Source: Streptomyces sp. AW19M42 (GTDB lineage: Bacteria > Actinomycetota > Actinomycetes > Streptomycetales > Streptomycetaceae). From it: a DNA stretch of 64,000 bases. The stretch covers positions 1-64,000 of the forward strand of contig CBRG010000077.1 in NCBI GenBank assembly GCA_000470535.1, given 5' to 3'. The translations under genes and the position numbers were made by a program. The notes under the pieces are model-generated. The model had not been told where the DNA came from. It ran no database searches and worked only from the letters and a program-made list of their open reading frames with translations. Positions 1 through 8,084 of the stretch are shown here, piece by piece (within the stretch, counting starts at the first letter, position 1; every line of letters begins with the position of its first letter).

Positions 1-281
1 GCTGTGGCGGGCAGGGCGTCCCGCACCTCCGCGGGCAGCCGGCGCAGTGCGGCGGTGCGGGTGGCGAAGTCGGCGCGGGCGGCCGGACCCGGCAGCTCGC
101 CCTCGGTCATCAGGTACCAGACGTCCTCGAAGCTGCGGGTCTGCGCCAGCTCGATCGCCGAGTACTGCCGGTAGTGGTAGAAGCCTTCGCGGCCCCGGAC
201 ATCGCCGAGGGCCGTGTCGGTGACGACGACACCCGCGAGACCTCGGGGGACGTCGAGCGGGGCCGATCCGGTCGTGGTCAT
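1..281 (-). CDS. Citrate synthase family protein (5' part, cut by window edge)
   Basis: Only the first 93 or so codons are present; the gene runs off the left edge. Reading leftward from the ATG at 281, the protein begins MTTTGSAPLDVPRGLAGVV and continues through GREGFYHYRQYSAIELA and FEDVWYLMTEGELP. This is the N-terminal small-domain signature of citrate/2-methylcitrate synthases, which condense acetyl- or propionyl-CoA with oxaloacetate in the cytoplasm. The segment TDTALGDVRGREGFYHYR corresponds to the conserved pattern in which the substrate-binding fold starts. It is divergent from the HTH-citrate synthase at 394 across a 112-bp AT-rich gap. The catalytic His/Asp residues lie outside the window, so citrate and methylcitrate synthase cannot be told apart. 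Confidence 0.85.
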   Translation of the reverse strand, partial: MTTTGSAPLDVPRGLAGVVVTDTALGDVRGREGFYHYRQYSAIELAQTRSFEDVWYLMTEGELPGPAARADFATRTAALRRLPAEVRDALPAT

Positions 282-393
282 CGCTTCCTCCAGGAGCATT
301 GCGGTGCTGCGACTCTTGACATTGATTCTACTTTCCATGCTTGACTTAATATCTGTCAATGTTGATTGAATCAATATGGATACGGTGAGCACC
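282..393. promoter_or_regulatory. Divergent promoter region of the citrate synthase pair with AT-rich palindromes
   Basis: The gap is strikingly AT-rich for this genome. It contains an inverted repeat TTGAC-N9-GTCAA at 341-359 and a perfect palindrome TTGATT-G-AATCAA at 362-374. TTGACA-like hexamers occur at 316-321 on the + strand and at 359-354 on the - strand, suitable as -35 elements. Since the + strand product has an N-terminal DNA-binding domain, one or both palindromes are plausible binding sites for it. That link is inference. Confidence 0.5.
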
Positions 394-1758
394 ATGACAG
401 ATCAAGCGGGCGCGGGCGACGGTTCGGAGCGCACGGCGCATCGGCTCACCACCCGGGAGACGGCCGAGCGCCTCGGAGTGAAGCCCGAGACGGTGTACGC
501 GTACGTGAGCCGGGGCCAGCTGACCAGCAACCGCGCGCCCGGCGGACGGGGGAGTACGTTCGACGCGGCTGAGGTCGACGCCCTGGCCCGGCGTACGGGA
601 CGCAGGGAGCCCGCCTCCCCCGGCGGCGAGCTGTCGTTCCGGACCGGCATCACGCTCATCGAGGGCGACCGCTACTGCTTCCGCGGCGTGGACGCCACGG
701 AGTTGGCCCGGCGTCACACCTACGAGGAGATCGCCGAGTGGCTCTGGACCGGTGAGCTACGGACGGGCGCGCACTTCACGGCGCCCCGCGAGGCGCTGAC
801 CGCGGCGCGCCGGGCGGTCGGCGCGCTGCCGGCGCACTGCGGTTCGACGGACCGGCTGCGGGTCGCGGTCGTCGCCGCGGCCGCGGCCGATCCGCTGCGC
901 TTCGACCTCTCGCGCGAGGCGGTGCTGGAGAGCGCGCGGAGCCTGATTCCGACGCTGGCGGGCGCGCTGCCGAGGGGGGGCGGGGACGGGGCGGGAGTCG
1001 TCGGCACGGCCGTGGGCGACGCCGGGGCGGGGGCCGGGATCGTGGACCGGAAGGAGGGCGGCGGCGCGGTCGCGTCCGCGGATTCCGGCCTGGCACGTCA
1101 ACTGTGGCCGAAACTCACCGCCCGCCCGGCCGACGAGGCGTCGCTCGACGTACTGGACACCGCTCTCGGGCTGCTGATCGACCACGATCTGGCCGCTTCC
1201 ACCCTGGCGGCCCGGGTCGCGGCCTCGGCCCGAGCTCACCCGTACGCGGTGGTCTCGGCGGGGCTCGGGGTCCTGGAAGGGCCGCTGCACGGCGCGGCCA
1301 GCGGACTCGCACACCGGATGCTGGCCGAGGTCCTGGAGCGGGGCGGCGCGGCCCCGGTGGTCGCGGACCACCTCCGCACCGGCCGCCGGGTGCCGGGGCT
1401 GGGCCACCGGCTCTACACCGGCGAAGACCCGCGGGCCACCGCGCTGTTCGCCCTGCTCGCGGACGTCCCGCGAGCGGCGCCGACGCTGGCCGCGGCCCGC
1501 GATGTGGTCACCACGACCGCGCGCCACGCCCCGTTGCACGCGAATGTCGATATGGCGCTCGCGGTGCTGTCCGTCTCCTCCGGCATGGCCGCGGAGGCGG
1601 GCGAGACCGTGTTCGCGATCTCCCGTACGGCGGGGGGGATCGCGCACGCCCTGGAGGAGTACGGGGAGCGCCCGCTGCGGATGCGCCCCATCGGCCAGTA
1701 CACCGGGCCGCGGCCGCCCCGGCCGCTGCCCGATGCCACAGGCTCACCTTCGCAATAG
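394..1758 (+). CDS. Citrate synthase-like protein with N-terminal helix-turn-helix
   Basis: About 454 residues. Residues ~15-70 form a MerR/excisionase-type HTH (LTTRETAERLGVKPETVYAY followed by SRGQLTSNR). The rest is a citrate synthase fold: SFRTGITLIEGDRYCFRGVD, EIAEWLWTGEL in the small domain, HGAASGLAHRM containing the conserved His, GLGHRLYTGEDPRATALF with the second His, and HANVDMALAVLSVSSGM near the catalytic Asp. An Ala/Gly-rich insert around residues 200-240 is a likely linker. The start at 394 is preferred to the upstream ATG at 376 because GGTGAG lies five bases before it. It is divergent from another citrate synthase. The enzyme may act in the TCA or methylcitrate cycle, or be a regulator that senses a CoA ligand; the fold is clear, the role is not. 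Confidence 0.88.
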   Translation: MTDQAGAGDGSERTAHRLTTRETAERLGVKPETVYAYVSRGQLTSNRAPGGRGSTFDAAEVDALARRTGRREPASPGGELSFRTGITLIEGDRYCFRGVDATELARRHTYEEIAEWLWTGELRTGAHFTAPREALTAARRAVGALPAHCGSTDRLRVAVVAAAAADPLRFDLSREAVLESARSLIPTLAGALPRGGGDGAGVVGTAVGDAGAGAGIVDRKEGGGAVASADSGLARQLWPKLTARPADEASLDVLDTALGLLIDHDLAASTLAARVAASARAHPYAVVSAGLGVLEGPLHGAASGLAHRMLAEVLERGGAAPVVADHLRTGRRVPGLGHRLYTGEDPRATALFALLADVPRAAPTLAAARDVVTTTARHAPLHANVDMALAVLSVSSGMAAEAGETVFAISRTAGGIAHALEEYGERPLRMRPIGQYTGPRPPRPLPDATGSPSQ

Positions 1759-1787
1759 ACTGTTCGCGAACCGCAAATATGCGACGG

Positions 1788-2807
1788 TTAGCGGGAAGTG
1801 TTGCGCGGGGGCTGGGCCGTGGAGCCACGCACCACTAGTTCGGGCTCGAAGAGCAGCTCGTCGGACGGCACGGCACGCCCTCCGATCTGCACGGAGAGCA
1901 GCTCGACGGCGGCCCGCCCCATGGCCTCGATCGGCTGGCGGACCGTGGTCAGCGGCGGCTCCGTGCAGTTCATGAACGCCGAGTCGTCGTACCCGACGAC
2001 GGAGACGTCGGCGGGCACCGAGAGGCCGCGACGGCGTGCCGCGCGCACCGCCCCCAGGGCCAGCACGTCACTGGCGCAGATGAACCCGGTGACCCCTTCG
2101 TCCAGCAGCCGCATGGCGGCCGCCTGCCCGCCCTCCAGGGAGTACATCGCCCTGGCGACCCACTTGTCCGGCATGGCCGTGCCGGCCTCCTCCGCGAGCA
2201 CCCGGGCGGCGGCCAGCTTGCGCTGCGAGGGCACGTGGTCCGAGGGGCCGAGCACCAGGCCGATGCGCTCGTGGCCGAGCGAGACGAGGTGCCGCCACGC
2301 CTGTTCGACGGCCACGGTGTCGTCGCAGGAGATGCCGGGGAAGTCGAGGTGGTCGATGGCCGCGTTGATGAGGACGACGGGGATCTTCCGGTCGGCCAGC
2401 ACCTTGTAGTGGTCGTGCGGGGCGTCGGTCTGGGCATAGAGGCCACCGGCGAAGACGACGCCGGAGACCTGCTGCTGGAGGAGCAGTTCGACGTACTCCG
2501 CCTCGGAGACACCCCCCTTGGTCTGGGTGCACAGGACGGGCGTGAGGCCCTGCTGGGCGAGCGCGCTCCCGACCACCTCGGCGAAAGCGGGGAAGATCGG
2601 ATTCTGCAGCTCGGGCAGGACCAGGCCGACCAGCCGGGCCCGCTCGCCGCGCAGCTGCGTAGGCCGCTCATAACCGAGCACGTCGAGCGCGGACAGGACG
2701 GCCTGTCGCGTGGCGTCGGAGACTCCTGGCTTGCCGTTGAGCACCCGGCTGACCGTGGCCTCGCTGACTCCAACCTTTTGTGCCACCTGAGCAAGTCGTC
2801 GCGTCAT
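1788..2807 (-). CDS. LacI-family transcriptional regulator, MalR/Reg1-like
   Basis: 339 residues. The N-terminus MTRRLAQVAQKVGVSEATVS is a LacI HTH, followed by the hinge ALDVLGYERP and a periplasmic-binding-protein type sensor domain (LVGLVLPELQNPIFPAFAEV, FDVSVVGYDDSAF-like core seen as ADVSVVGYDDSAFM). The sequence is very close to the Reg1/MalR repressor of maltose and amylase genes as I remember it from S. lividans/coelicolor, but no maltose genes are next to it, so it may be a paralogue. The start at 2807 is set by the canonical HTH. Repeats of CTTGC/TTGCGC lie immediately upstream and probably form its own operator. It is convergent with the citrate synthase gene, with only 29 bases between them. 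Confidence 0.88.
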   Translation of the reverse strand: MTRRLAQVAQKVGVSEATVSRVLNGKPGVSDATRQAVLSALDVLGYERPTQLRGERARLVGLVLPELQNPIFPAFAEVVGSALAQQGLTPVLCTQTKGGVSEAEYVELLLQQQVSGVVFAGGLYAQTDAPHDHYKVLADRKIPVVLINAAIDHLDFPGISCDDTVAVEQAWRHLVSLGHERIGLVLGPSDHVPSQRKLAAARVLAEEAGTAMPDKWVARAMYSLEGGQAAAMRLLDEGVTGFICASDVLALGAVRAARRRGLSVPADVSVVGYDDSAFMNCTEPPLTTVRQPIEAMGRAAVELLSVQIGGRAVPSDELLFEPELVVRGSTAQPPRNTSR

Positions 2808-2810
2808 GCG

Positions 2811-2845
2811 TGCAAGATTAGCGCAAAAAGCGCAAGCGGATTGCG
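2811..2845 (-). promoter_or_regulatory. Candidate operator of the LacI regulator (CTTGC/TTGCGC repeats)
   Basis: Read on the - strand, the 35 bases before the start codon contain TTGCGC-like repeats: GCGCAA at 2821-2826 and GCGCAAG at 2830-2836 on the + strand, with further GCAAG (2812-2816) and TTGCG (2841-2845) copies. Reg1/MalR-type regulators are known to bind CTTGCAG-like repeats, so autoregulation is likely. The binding claim is inference. Confidence 0.5.
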
Positions 2846-3180
2846 TGGAGCTGGAAAAGAGACAATCTCGGAAAGCCCCGGGGTGCCCGCACCGTCTCAA
2901 CAGTGAGCGCGCCATCCGTCGACCGCCGGAACACCGCGCCGGCCCGGCGGTCCCAGCGGGGGTTCTCGCAGGTACAGCTCATGCGAGCCCGGCCATCGCC
3001 AACAGCGTCACCGTACTCGCCGCCAGTCTCTTCCCGGCACCCCTCACCGCACAACTCGTCCACCGGGAGGCGCCCCTCCGCCGGCCATCTCACGGCCCGC
3101 CGCCGCCCAGCCGGATTGGCCGGATCGCCGATCCCCACGGGCCACTCCCGGACGGGCGGAACTCCGGTAGGACCGCCAGG

Positions 3181-3392
3181 GCATGTTTCGAAAGTCCCGC
3201 CTGCCCTGCGACGCCTGACACTTCCCCCAAGCTCTCGACTTCGCTCAAGCGGGGGGAAGACCCATCGCTCGCCGCGTTGTCGGGATCACCCCGATACACC
3301 CAGTATCGGGGCGACCCTCCGCCGTGCGATCGCACGCACCAGACGCCGCCGAACCCGCCCTCGGATCGGACGGCGCTATTTCCGAAACACGC
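3181..3392. repeat. 212-bp hairpin-rich intergenic repeat with imperfect terminal inverted repeats (MITE-like)
   Basis: The left end GCATGTTTCGAAA (3181-3193) matches the reverse complement of the right end TTTCCGAAACACGC (3379-3392) apart from one substitution and one inserted base. Inside are three more inverted repeats: CTTCCCCC/GGGGGAAG (3221-3228 with 3252-3259), CCCCGATAC/GTATCGGGG (3289-3297 with 3303-3311) and the perfect palindrome CGTGCGATCGCACG (3323-3336). From memory, near-identical sequences recur between genes in many Streptomyces genomes. The right end abuts the stop codon of the symporter gene. The rest of the 2808-3393 gap shows no gene. Confidence 0.65.
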
Positions 3393-3393
3393 T

Positions 3394-4985
3394 TTAGACG
3401 GCCCCGGCTCCGGTCAGCGCGCGGACCTCGGTCTCCGCGTGCTTGGCCTCGTCCGGCGGTTCCTGCGAGGTGACCGTACCGATCCAGCCGGCCAGGAATC
3501 CCAGCGGGATCGAGACCAGGCCGGGGTTCTCCAGCGGGAAGAGCTGGAAGTCCACGCCGGGGAAGAGCGAGGTGGCGCCGCCCGAGACGACCGGGGAGAA
3601 GACGACGAGCAGCACGGCGGGGATCAGGCCACCGTAGACCGACCAGACCGCGCCGCGCGTGGTGAAGTTCCGCCAGAACAGCGAGTAGAGGAGCACGGGC
3701 AGATTCGCGGACGCGGCGACCGCGAAGGCGAGGCCCACCAGGAAGGCCACGTTCAGGTCCCGGGCGAGCAGGCCGAGTCCGATGGCGGCCACCCCGATCC
3801 CCGCCGCTGCGACCCTGGCCACGGCGACCTCGCTGCGCTGCTTGGAACCCGCGCGACGGAGCGAGGCGTAGAGGTCGTGGGCGACGGAGGCCGAGGAGGC
3901 CAGCGTGATCCCGGCGACGACGGCCAGGATGGTCGCGAAGGCCACGGCGGCGACGACAGCGAACAGGATCGTTCCCCCGGTGGATCCCTCACCGCCGCCG
4001 AGCACCAGGGCCAGCAGGGGAACAGCCGTGTTCCCGGCGGGATTCGAGGCTCGTACGTCCGCCGTACCGACCAGCGCCGCCGCCCCGAACCGAGCACGAT
4101 CGTCATCAGGTAGAAGCTGCCGATGAGACCGATGGACCAGACGACCGACCGGCGGGCCGCACGAGCGGTCGGCACGGTGTAGAACCGCGACAGGATGTGT
4201 GGCAGCCCGGCCGTGCCGAGCACCAGGGCCAGACCGAGACTGATGAAGTCGACGCGCGCCGTCCAGGTACCGCCGTACCGGAGGCCGGGCGAGAGGAACT
4301 TCTTGCCGTTGCCGCTGTGGTCGGCGGCGGCGTTGAGCAACTCGTTGACATTGCCGTGGAAGTGCACCAGGACGAGCACGGTGAGCACGATGGTGCCCGC
4401 CATCAGCAGGACGGCCTTCACGATCTGGATCCAGGTGGTGGCGCGCATACCGCCGAGCGACACATAGATCACCATGAGCGCCCCGACACCGATGACGGTC
4501 CAGGACCGGGCGGCACCGCTCGTACCGCCGAGCAGCAGCGCCACCAGGCTGCCCGCGCCCACCATCTGCGCCACGAGGTAGAGCACGGAGACCGCGACGG
4601 AGGACGTCCCTGCCGCGATCCGGACCGGCCGCTCGGCCATCCGCGCCGCCACCACATCGGCCAGGGTGAACCGGCCGCAGTTGCGGACGAGTTCCGCGAC
4701 GAGCAGCAGGACGACGAGCCAGGCGACCAGGAAGCCGACCGAGTAGAGCATGCCGTCGTAGCCGAAGAGGGCGATCAGACCGGAGATGCCGAGGAAGGAC
4801 GCGGCCGACATGTAGTCGCCCGCGATGGCGAAACCGTTCTCCATCGGCGAGAACAGCCGGCCGCCTGCGTAGAACTCCTCGGCCGAACCGTGCCGGTTGC
4901 GGCTCACCCAGGTGGTGATGCCGAGTGTCACGGCGATGAAGACGCTGAACAGCAGGAGCGCCAGGGTCTGGTGATTCCCGCTCAA
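3394..4985 (-). pseudogene. actP: Sodium:solute (acetate-type) symporter, broken by a one-base frameshift
   Basis: The first ~300 codons from 4985 encode a sodium:solute symporter of the ActP/acetate permease type: many membrane helices, SRNRHGSAEEFYAGGR, GDYMSAASFLGISGLIALFG, LVLGTAGLPHILSRFYTVP. After YLMTIVLGSG the frame is lost. The second reading frame resumes with LGGGEGSTGGTILFAVVAAV and runs to a stop at 3394. On the - strand the sequence reads GGTTCGGGGCGG where GGTTTCGGGGCGG would restore LGFGAAALVGTADVRASNPA and a normal 530-residue protein. One base is therefore missing near 4088-4089. It may be a real null allele or a sequencing error. The gene overlaps the upstream DUF485 gene by ATGA, the usual symporter operon layout. 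Confidence 0.88.
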
Positions 4986-5458
4986 CGTCCGGCCCCTCGC
5001 GTCATCTCCTGTGTCTCCCAGCGCAGATCGAGCGCTGCCCGGTCCCTGCGCAGTCGCGCGTGCCGTGCGTACGCGCCGGTGAGCAGGAACGTCGTGAGGA
5101 ACTGCCCGAGCCCCGCCACCATGGCGACGTTGACGGCACCGGCCACGGGTCTCGCCATCAGGCCGGGCGCGGTGACCGCCATGACCACGTAGGCGAGGTA
5201 CCAGACGAAGAACGCGAGGGTGGCGGGGAGGACGAAGCGCCGGTACCGGCGCCGCACCTCCTGGAAGGCTTCGCTGCGCTGCACCTCCAGATAGATGTCC
5301 GCCGCACTGCGACCGCGCTGCGGCACCACGGAATCAGCCGTCCGGGCGGGCGCGAAGCCTCCCGTACCGTCCAGTTCTCCCCAGCCGGAGGCGAGCGCGT
5401 CGTACCACGGGTCGTCGAATCGCACCGCTGCGGACTCGCGCCCTGCTTCCTTCTCCAC
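4982..5458 (-). CDS. DUF485 membrane protein, symporter partner
   Basis: 158 residues from a GTG at 5458, chosen because GGGGAG precedes it; a longer frame upstream has no supporting signal. The C-terminal ~95 residues hold two membrane helices (RRFVLPATLAFFVWYLAYVV and GAVNVAMVAGLGQFLTTFLL) flanking a short loop, typical of DUF485 proteins, which in many bacteria are encoded just before acetate-type sodium:solute symporters. The N-terminal half is polar. Its TGA overlaps the ATG of the symporter gene (4982-4985), implying translational coupling. Its role is unknown; association with or regulation of the carrier is inferred from constant linkage. Confidence 0.85.
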   Translation of the reverse strand: MEKEAGRESAAVRFDDPWYDALASGWGELDGTGGFAPARTADSVVPQRGRSAADIYLEVQRSEAFQEVRRRYRRFVLPATLAFFVWYLAYVVMAVTAPGLMARPVAGAVNVAMVAGLGQFLTTFLLTGAYARHARLRRDRAALDLRWETQEMTRGAGR

Positions 5459-5556
5459 CGAACAACTCCCCTTGTCCACGGACCACTTCGGCCGTGTACC
5501 CAAGAATGGGCAGATCGGGAAGATCCCGGGCACTTCATTCGCGAGACTTCACCTCT

Positions 5557-6234
5557 TCAGGTGAAGGATGTGCCGGGCGGCTGTGCGAGCCCTCGAACGT
5601 ACGCATAGCGGACCGCCTGGGCCCGGTCACGGAGCCCCGCCTTGGCGAACAGGTTGTTGATGTGGCTCTTCACGGTGGCCTGCGAAATGTGCAGGCTGCG
5701 GGCGATCTCCGCGTTGGACAACCCCTCGGCGATCAGGACGAGCACCTCTGCCTCGCGGGGCGTCATCCCGTCGGGCAGCTCCGTTCCAGTGCCGGTGGCC
5801 AGCGGCAACGGCCCCGTGGTGACCTGCTCCAGCAGCCGGCGCTGCACGGCGGGCGAGAACCCGACCTCGCCCGAGAGCACCGCCTCGATGGCCCGCACGA
5901 TCTCGTCGCCCCCGGCGTCCTTGGTGAGATAACCGCGGGCCCCCGCCCGGAGTGCCGGGAAGAGCGAATCGTCCTCCGCGAAGGTCGTGAGCACGACGAC
6001 CTGGGTGGCGGGATGGTCCTTGCGGATCCGGCGCGTCGCCTCCACGCCGTCGCAGCGGGGCATCCGCAGGTCCATCAGGACCACGTCCGGGGAATGCTCG
6101 GCCACCAGGGCGACGGCCTCCTCCCCGTCCTTCGCCGATCCGACCACCTCGATCCCGGGCAGCAGGCCCAGCAGCATGACGATTCCCTCGCGCACCACCG
6201 ACTGGTCGTCCGCCACCACCACCCGCGCGGTCAC
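5557..6234 (-). CDS. NarL/FixJ-family response regulator
   Basis: 225 residues. The receiver domain (1-120) starts MTARVVVADDQSVVREG, with the phospho-acceptor Asp in VVLMDLRMPRCDG, a Thr switch in VVVLTTFAEDD and the conserved Lys in GYLTKDAG. A LuxR-type HTH occupies ~155-215 (MTPREAEVLVLIAEGLSNAE, ISQATVKSHINNLFAK). The GTG start at 6234 overlaps the kinase stop codon (GTGA), so the pair is translationally coupled and the kinase at 6231-7394 is its cognate sensor. It should act as a cytoplasmic DNA-binding output; its targets are not evident. Only 98 bases separate its stop from the DUF485 gene upstream region. Confidence 0.94.
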   Translation of the reverse strand: MTARVVVADDQSVVREGIVMLLGLLPGIEVVGSAKDGEEAVALVAEHSPDVVLMDLRMPRCDGVEATRRIRKDHPATQVVVLTTFAEDDSLFPALRAGARGYLTKDAGGDEIVRAIEAVLSGEVGFSPAVQRRLLEQVTTGPLPLATGTGTELPDGMTPREAEVLVLIAEGLSNAEIARSLHISQATVKSHINNLFAKAGLRDRAQAVRYAYVRGLAQPPGTSFT

Positions 6235-7394
6235 GCGGGCACCCGCAGATTCACCACGAACCCCTCCTCGCCGGGACCGGCCTCCAGCGTGCCGCCGAGC
6301 AGTTCGGCGCGCTCCCGCATTCCCAGCAGACCGTATCCGGAGCCACTGACAGCGAGGTCGCCGTCAGGACTTCTGCCGCCCGAATCGCTGACCTCCAGGG
6401 CGATCCCGTCCGGCAGGTACTCCAGCCGGATGAGCACCCTGGCGCCCGGCGCGTGCTTGCGCACATTGGTCAGCGCCTCCTGCGCGACGCGCCGGACCGT
6501 CTGCGAGGCCTCGGCGGTCAGCACCCGGCACTCCCCCTCGACCCTGACCTCGGCCGGCTCGGCCGCCACCAGCTGCCGCAGGAAGTCCTCCACCGGCGAC
6601 ACCTCGCCGCGCAGGGCGGAGAGCGCCTGGCGGGTCTCCGCAAGCCCCTCCCGGGCCATGGAGCGGGCCGCGACCACCCGCTGCAGGACCTGGTCCCGGA
6701 ACTCCCCCGCAGGCTCCCTCTCGATCAGCAGCCGCGCCGCCTCCAGATGCACCAGCTGCGCGGAGAGGCTGTGGGCGAGCACGTCGTGGATCTCCCGGGC
6801 GATCCTGGACCGCTCGTCCAGAGCAGCCGTCTCGGCCTCCGCGGCCCTCGCGGCCCGCTCCTGCGCGAGAAGCCGCCGCGCGCTTCCCCTGGCCTCGGCG
6901 TCCAGACGCAGTACGTAGCCCGCGAGACAGAGCCCGGCCGTGGTCACAGCCGTGGACGGCCAGTTGTCGGTGTCCACCACCGCGTACGCACCGAGCGCCA
7001 CCGCCGTGGACGGGATCCCGGCGACTAGCGGCAGCCGCTCCAGAGCCGTGACCGCACAACCGCACCAGAGCACCACCGCCACGACCGTGGCCCCGGCCTC
7101 CTGCGCCCCGAAGGCCGCCAGCATCAGCAGGGCGAGCGTGCCCAGCGACAGCCACAGGCGGTTCTCCAGGCTGACCCGGAAGAAGGCCACCGCGAGCACC
7201 GCGCAGCCGAACACCCCGATCAGGCCGACCGCGATCTCCCAGGGCTCGAACAGCCCGCCCGTGAACGTCCCCCAGAGCATCAGGGTGAGCAGCCCGGCCC
7301 GTACGGACCACGCGATGGCGACCCGCGAGCGGCTGCGCCTCTCCCGCGAGAGAGCCTCCCGTGAAGGCCAGCTCGTCCATGAAGCGGGAGTCAC
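6231..7394 (-). CDS. Sensor histidine kinase (HisKA_3 type)
   Basis: 387 residues from a GTG at 7394 that overlaps the stop of the preceding gene as GTGA and has GGAAGGA six bases upstream. The N-terminal ~150 residues contain about five or six hydrophobic segments. The dimerisation/phospho-acceptor helix reads RSRIAREIHDVLAHSLSAQL, with His in EIHDVLAHSL. The ATPase domain carries EALTNVRKHAPGA (N box) and GLLGMRERAELLGGTLEAGP (G2-like). It is the cognate sensor of the NarL-type regulator immediately downstream. The membrane-embedded sensory part without a large extracellular loop suggests sensing within or at the membrane; the signal is unknown. Confidence 0.93.
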   Translation of the reverse strand: MTPASWTSWPSREALSRERRSRSRVAIAWSVRAGLLTLMLWGTFTGGLFEPWEIAVGLIGVFGCAVLAVAFFRVSLENRLWLSLGTLALLMLAAFGAQEAGATVVAVVLWCGCAVTALERLPLVAGIPSTAVALGAYAVVDTDNWPSTAVTTAGLCLAGYVLRLDAEARGSARRLLAQERAARAAEAETAALDERSRIAREIHDVLAHSLSAQLVHLEAARLLIEREPAGEFRDQVLQRVVAARSMAREGLAETRQALSALRGEVSPVEDFLRQLVAAEPAEVRVEGECRVLTAEASQTVRRVAQEALTNVRKHAPGARVLIRLEYLPDGIALEVSDSGGRSPDGDLAVSGSGYGLLGMRERAELLGGTLEAGPGEEGFVVNLRVPA

Positions 7395-7909
7395 ACACGA
7401 TCCTTCCATGCCTGCCGGAACGGCAAGCGGTCAGCGGCATCACCGTACGACGCCGATATCCCCGCGGCCCGCCGGGCCAGCACCCCGCCGCGCACCAGCA
7501 GCGTCACCGCGAGAGCCATCATCAGGGCGGAGCTGCCCTGATGTATGCCCAGCGCCGCGGCCGCTCCGTAGAGGGCCACCCTCAGGACCAGACCCCCGGT
7601 CCAGACGTAGACGGTGGCCTTGGTCCCCTTGCTCCAGAGGGCGCCGTCCTCCGCGCGCCACAGCCGGGCCGTCCACCCCCAGGCCGCGCCCGTGACCAGC
7701 CCGACGACCAGCTCGGTTCCCAGGACGACGACGGAGAGCGTCTCGTGGTGCCGGTCGACGAGTCCGGGGTCGCGCAGCGCCATGACGAGCAGGATGCCGG
7801 GCAGAACCCACCAGCGCTGATCGCCGGAGATCCGCCGGGCCGAGCACTGGCGCACCACGACGAGAGCGATGACCGCGACGATCACCACGACATTGACGAG
7901 CCCGGACAT
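7391..7909 (-). CDS. Membrane protein, DUF1453/CcdC-like
   Basis: 172 residues with roughly four or five hydrophobic segments: LVNVVVIVAVIALVVVRQ, WVLPGILLVMAL, VLGTELVVGLVTGAAWGW, ALYGAAAALGI and ALMMALAVTLLV. The motif RISGDQRWWVLPGI is typical of the DUF1453/CcdC-like group in actinobacteria. It is the first gene of a three-gene operon; its stop overlaps the kinase start by four bases, so it may be an accessory sensor component. This functional link rests on coupling only. No catalytic residues are recognisable. Confidence 0.75.
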   Translation of the reverse strand: MSGLVNVVVIVAVIALVVVRQCSARRISGDQRWWVLPGILLVMALRDPGLVDRHHETLSVVVLGTELVVGLVTGAAWGWTARLWRAEDGALWSKGTKATVYVWTGGLVLRVALYGAAAALGIHQGSSALMMALAVTLLVRGGVLARRAAGISASYGDAADRLPFRQAWKDRV

Positions 7910-7997
7910 GGAAGCCTCCGAATAGCGGGAAGTTCTGTGACTCCGACGCTACGGAAACGGCCAGGTCAGGGGATCGGCTCAGGGGTTGAACGTGGGT

Positions 7998-8037
7998 GGA
8001 GCCGTCGTCTCCACCCAGGGGTGGAGACGACGGCTCC
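7998..8037. terminator. Perfect 19-bp hairpin terminator
   Basis: A perfect inverted repeat has arms 7998-8016 and 8019-8037 (GGAGCCGTCGTCTCCACCC and its complement) with a two-base loop. It lies 47 bases beyond the topoisomerase stop codon and before the three-gene sensor operon, so it most likely ends topoisomerase transcription. There is no U-tract, as is common in Streptomyces. Confidence 0.8.
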
Positions 8038-8084
8038 GGTGTCGTGCGGGCCGGCCGTGCGGGCCGATCCTTCGGACCGCTGGC

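Noticed and set aside
3090-3335. Minus-strand 81-codon ORF in the repeat element
   Set aside because: It lies inside the 212-bp hairpin-rich repeat, and its sequence follows from the repeat's palindromes rather than a protein.
2806-4113. Long 435-codon plus-strand ORF overlapping the symporter
   Set aside because: It is antisense to a clearly recognisable membrane protein; high-GC DNA gives long shadow frames.
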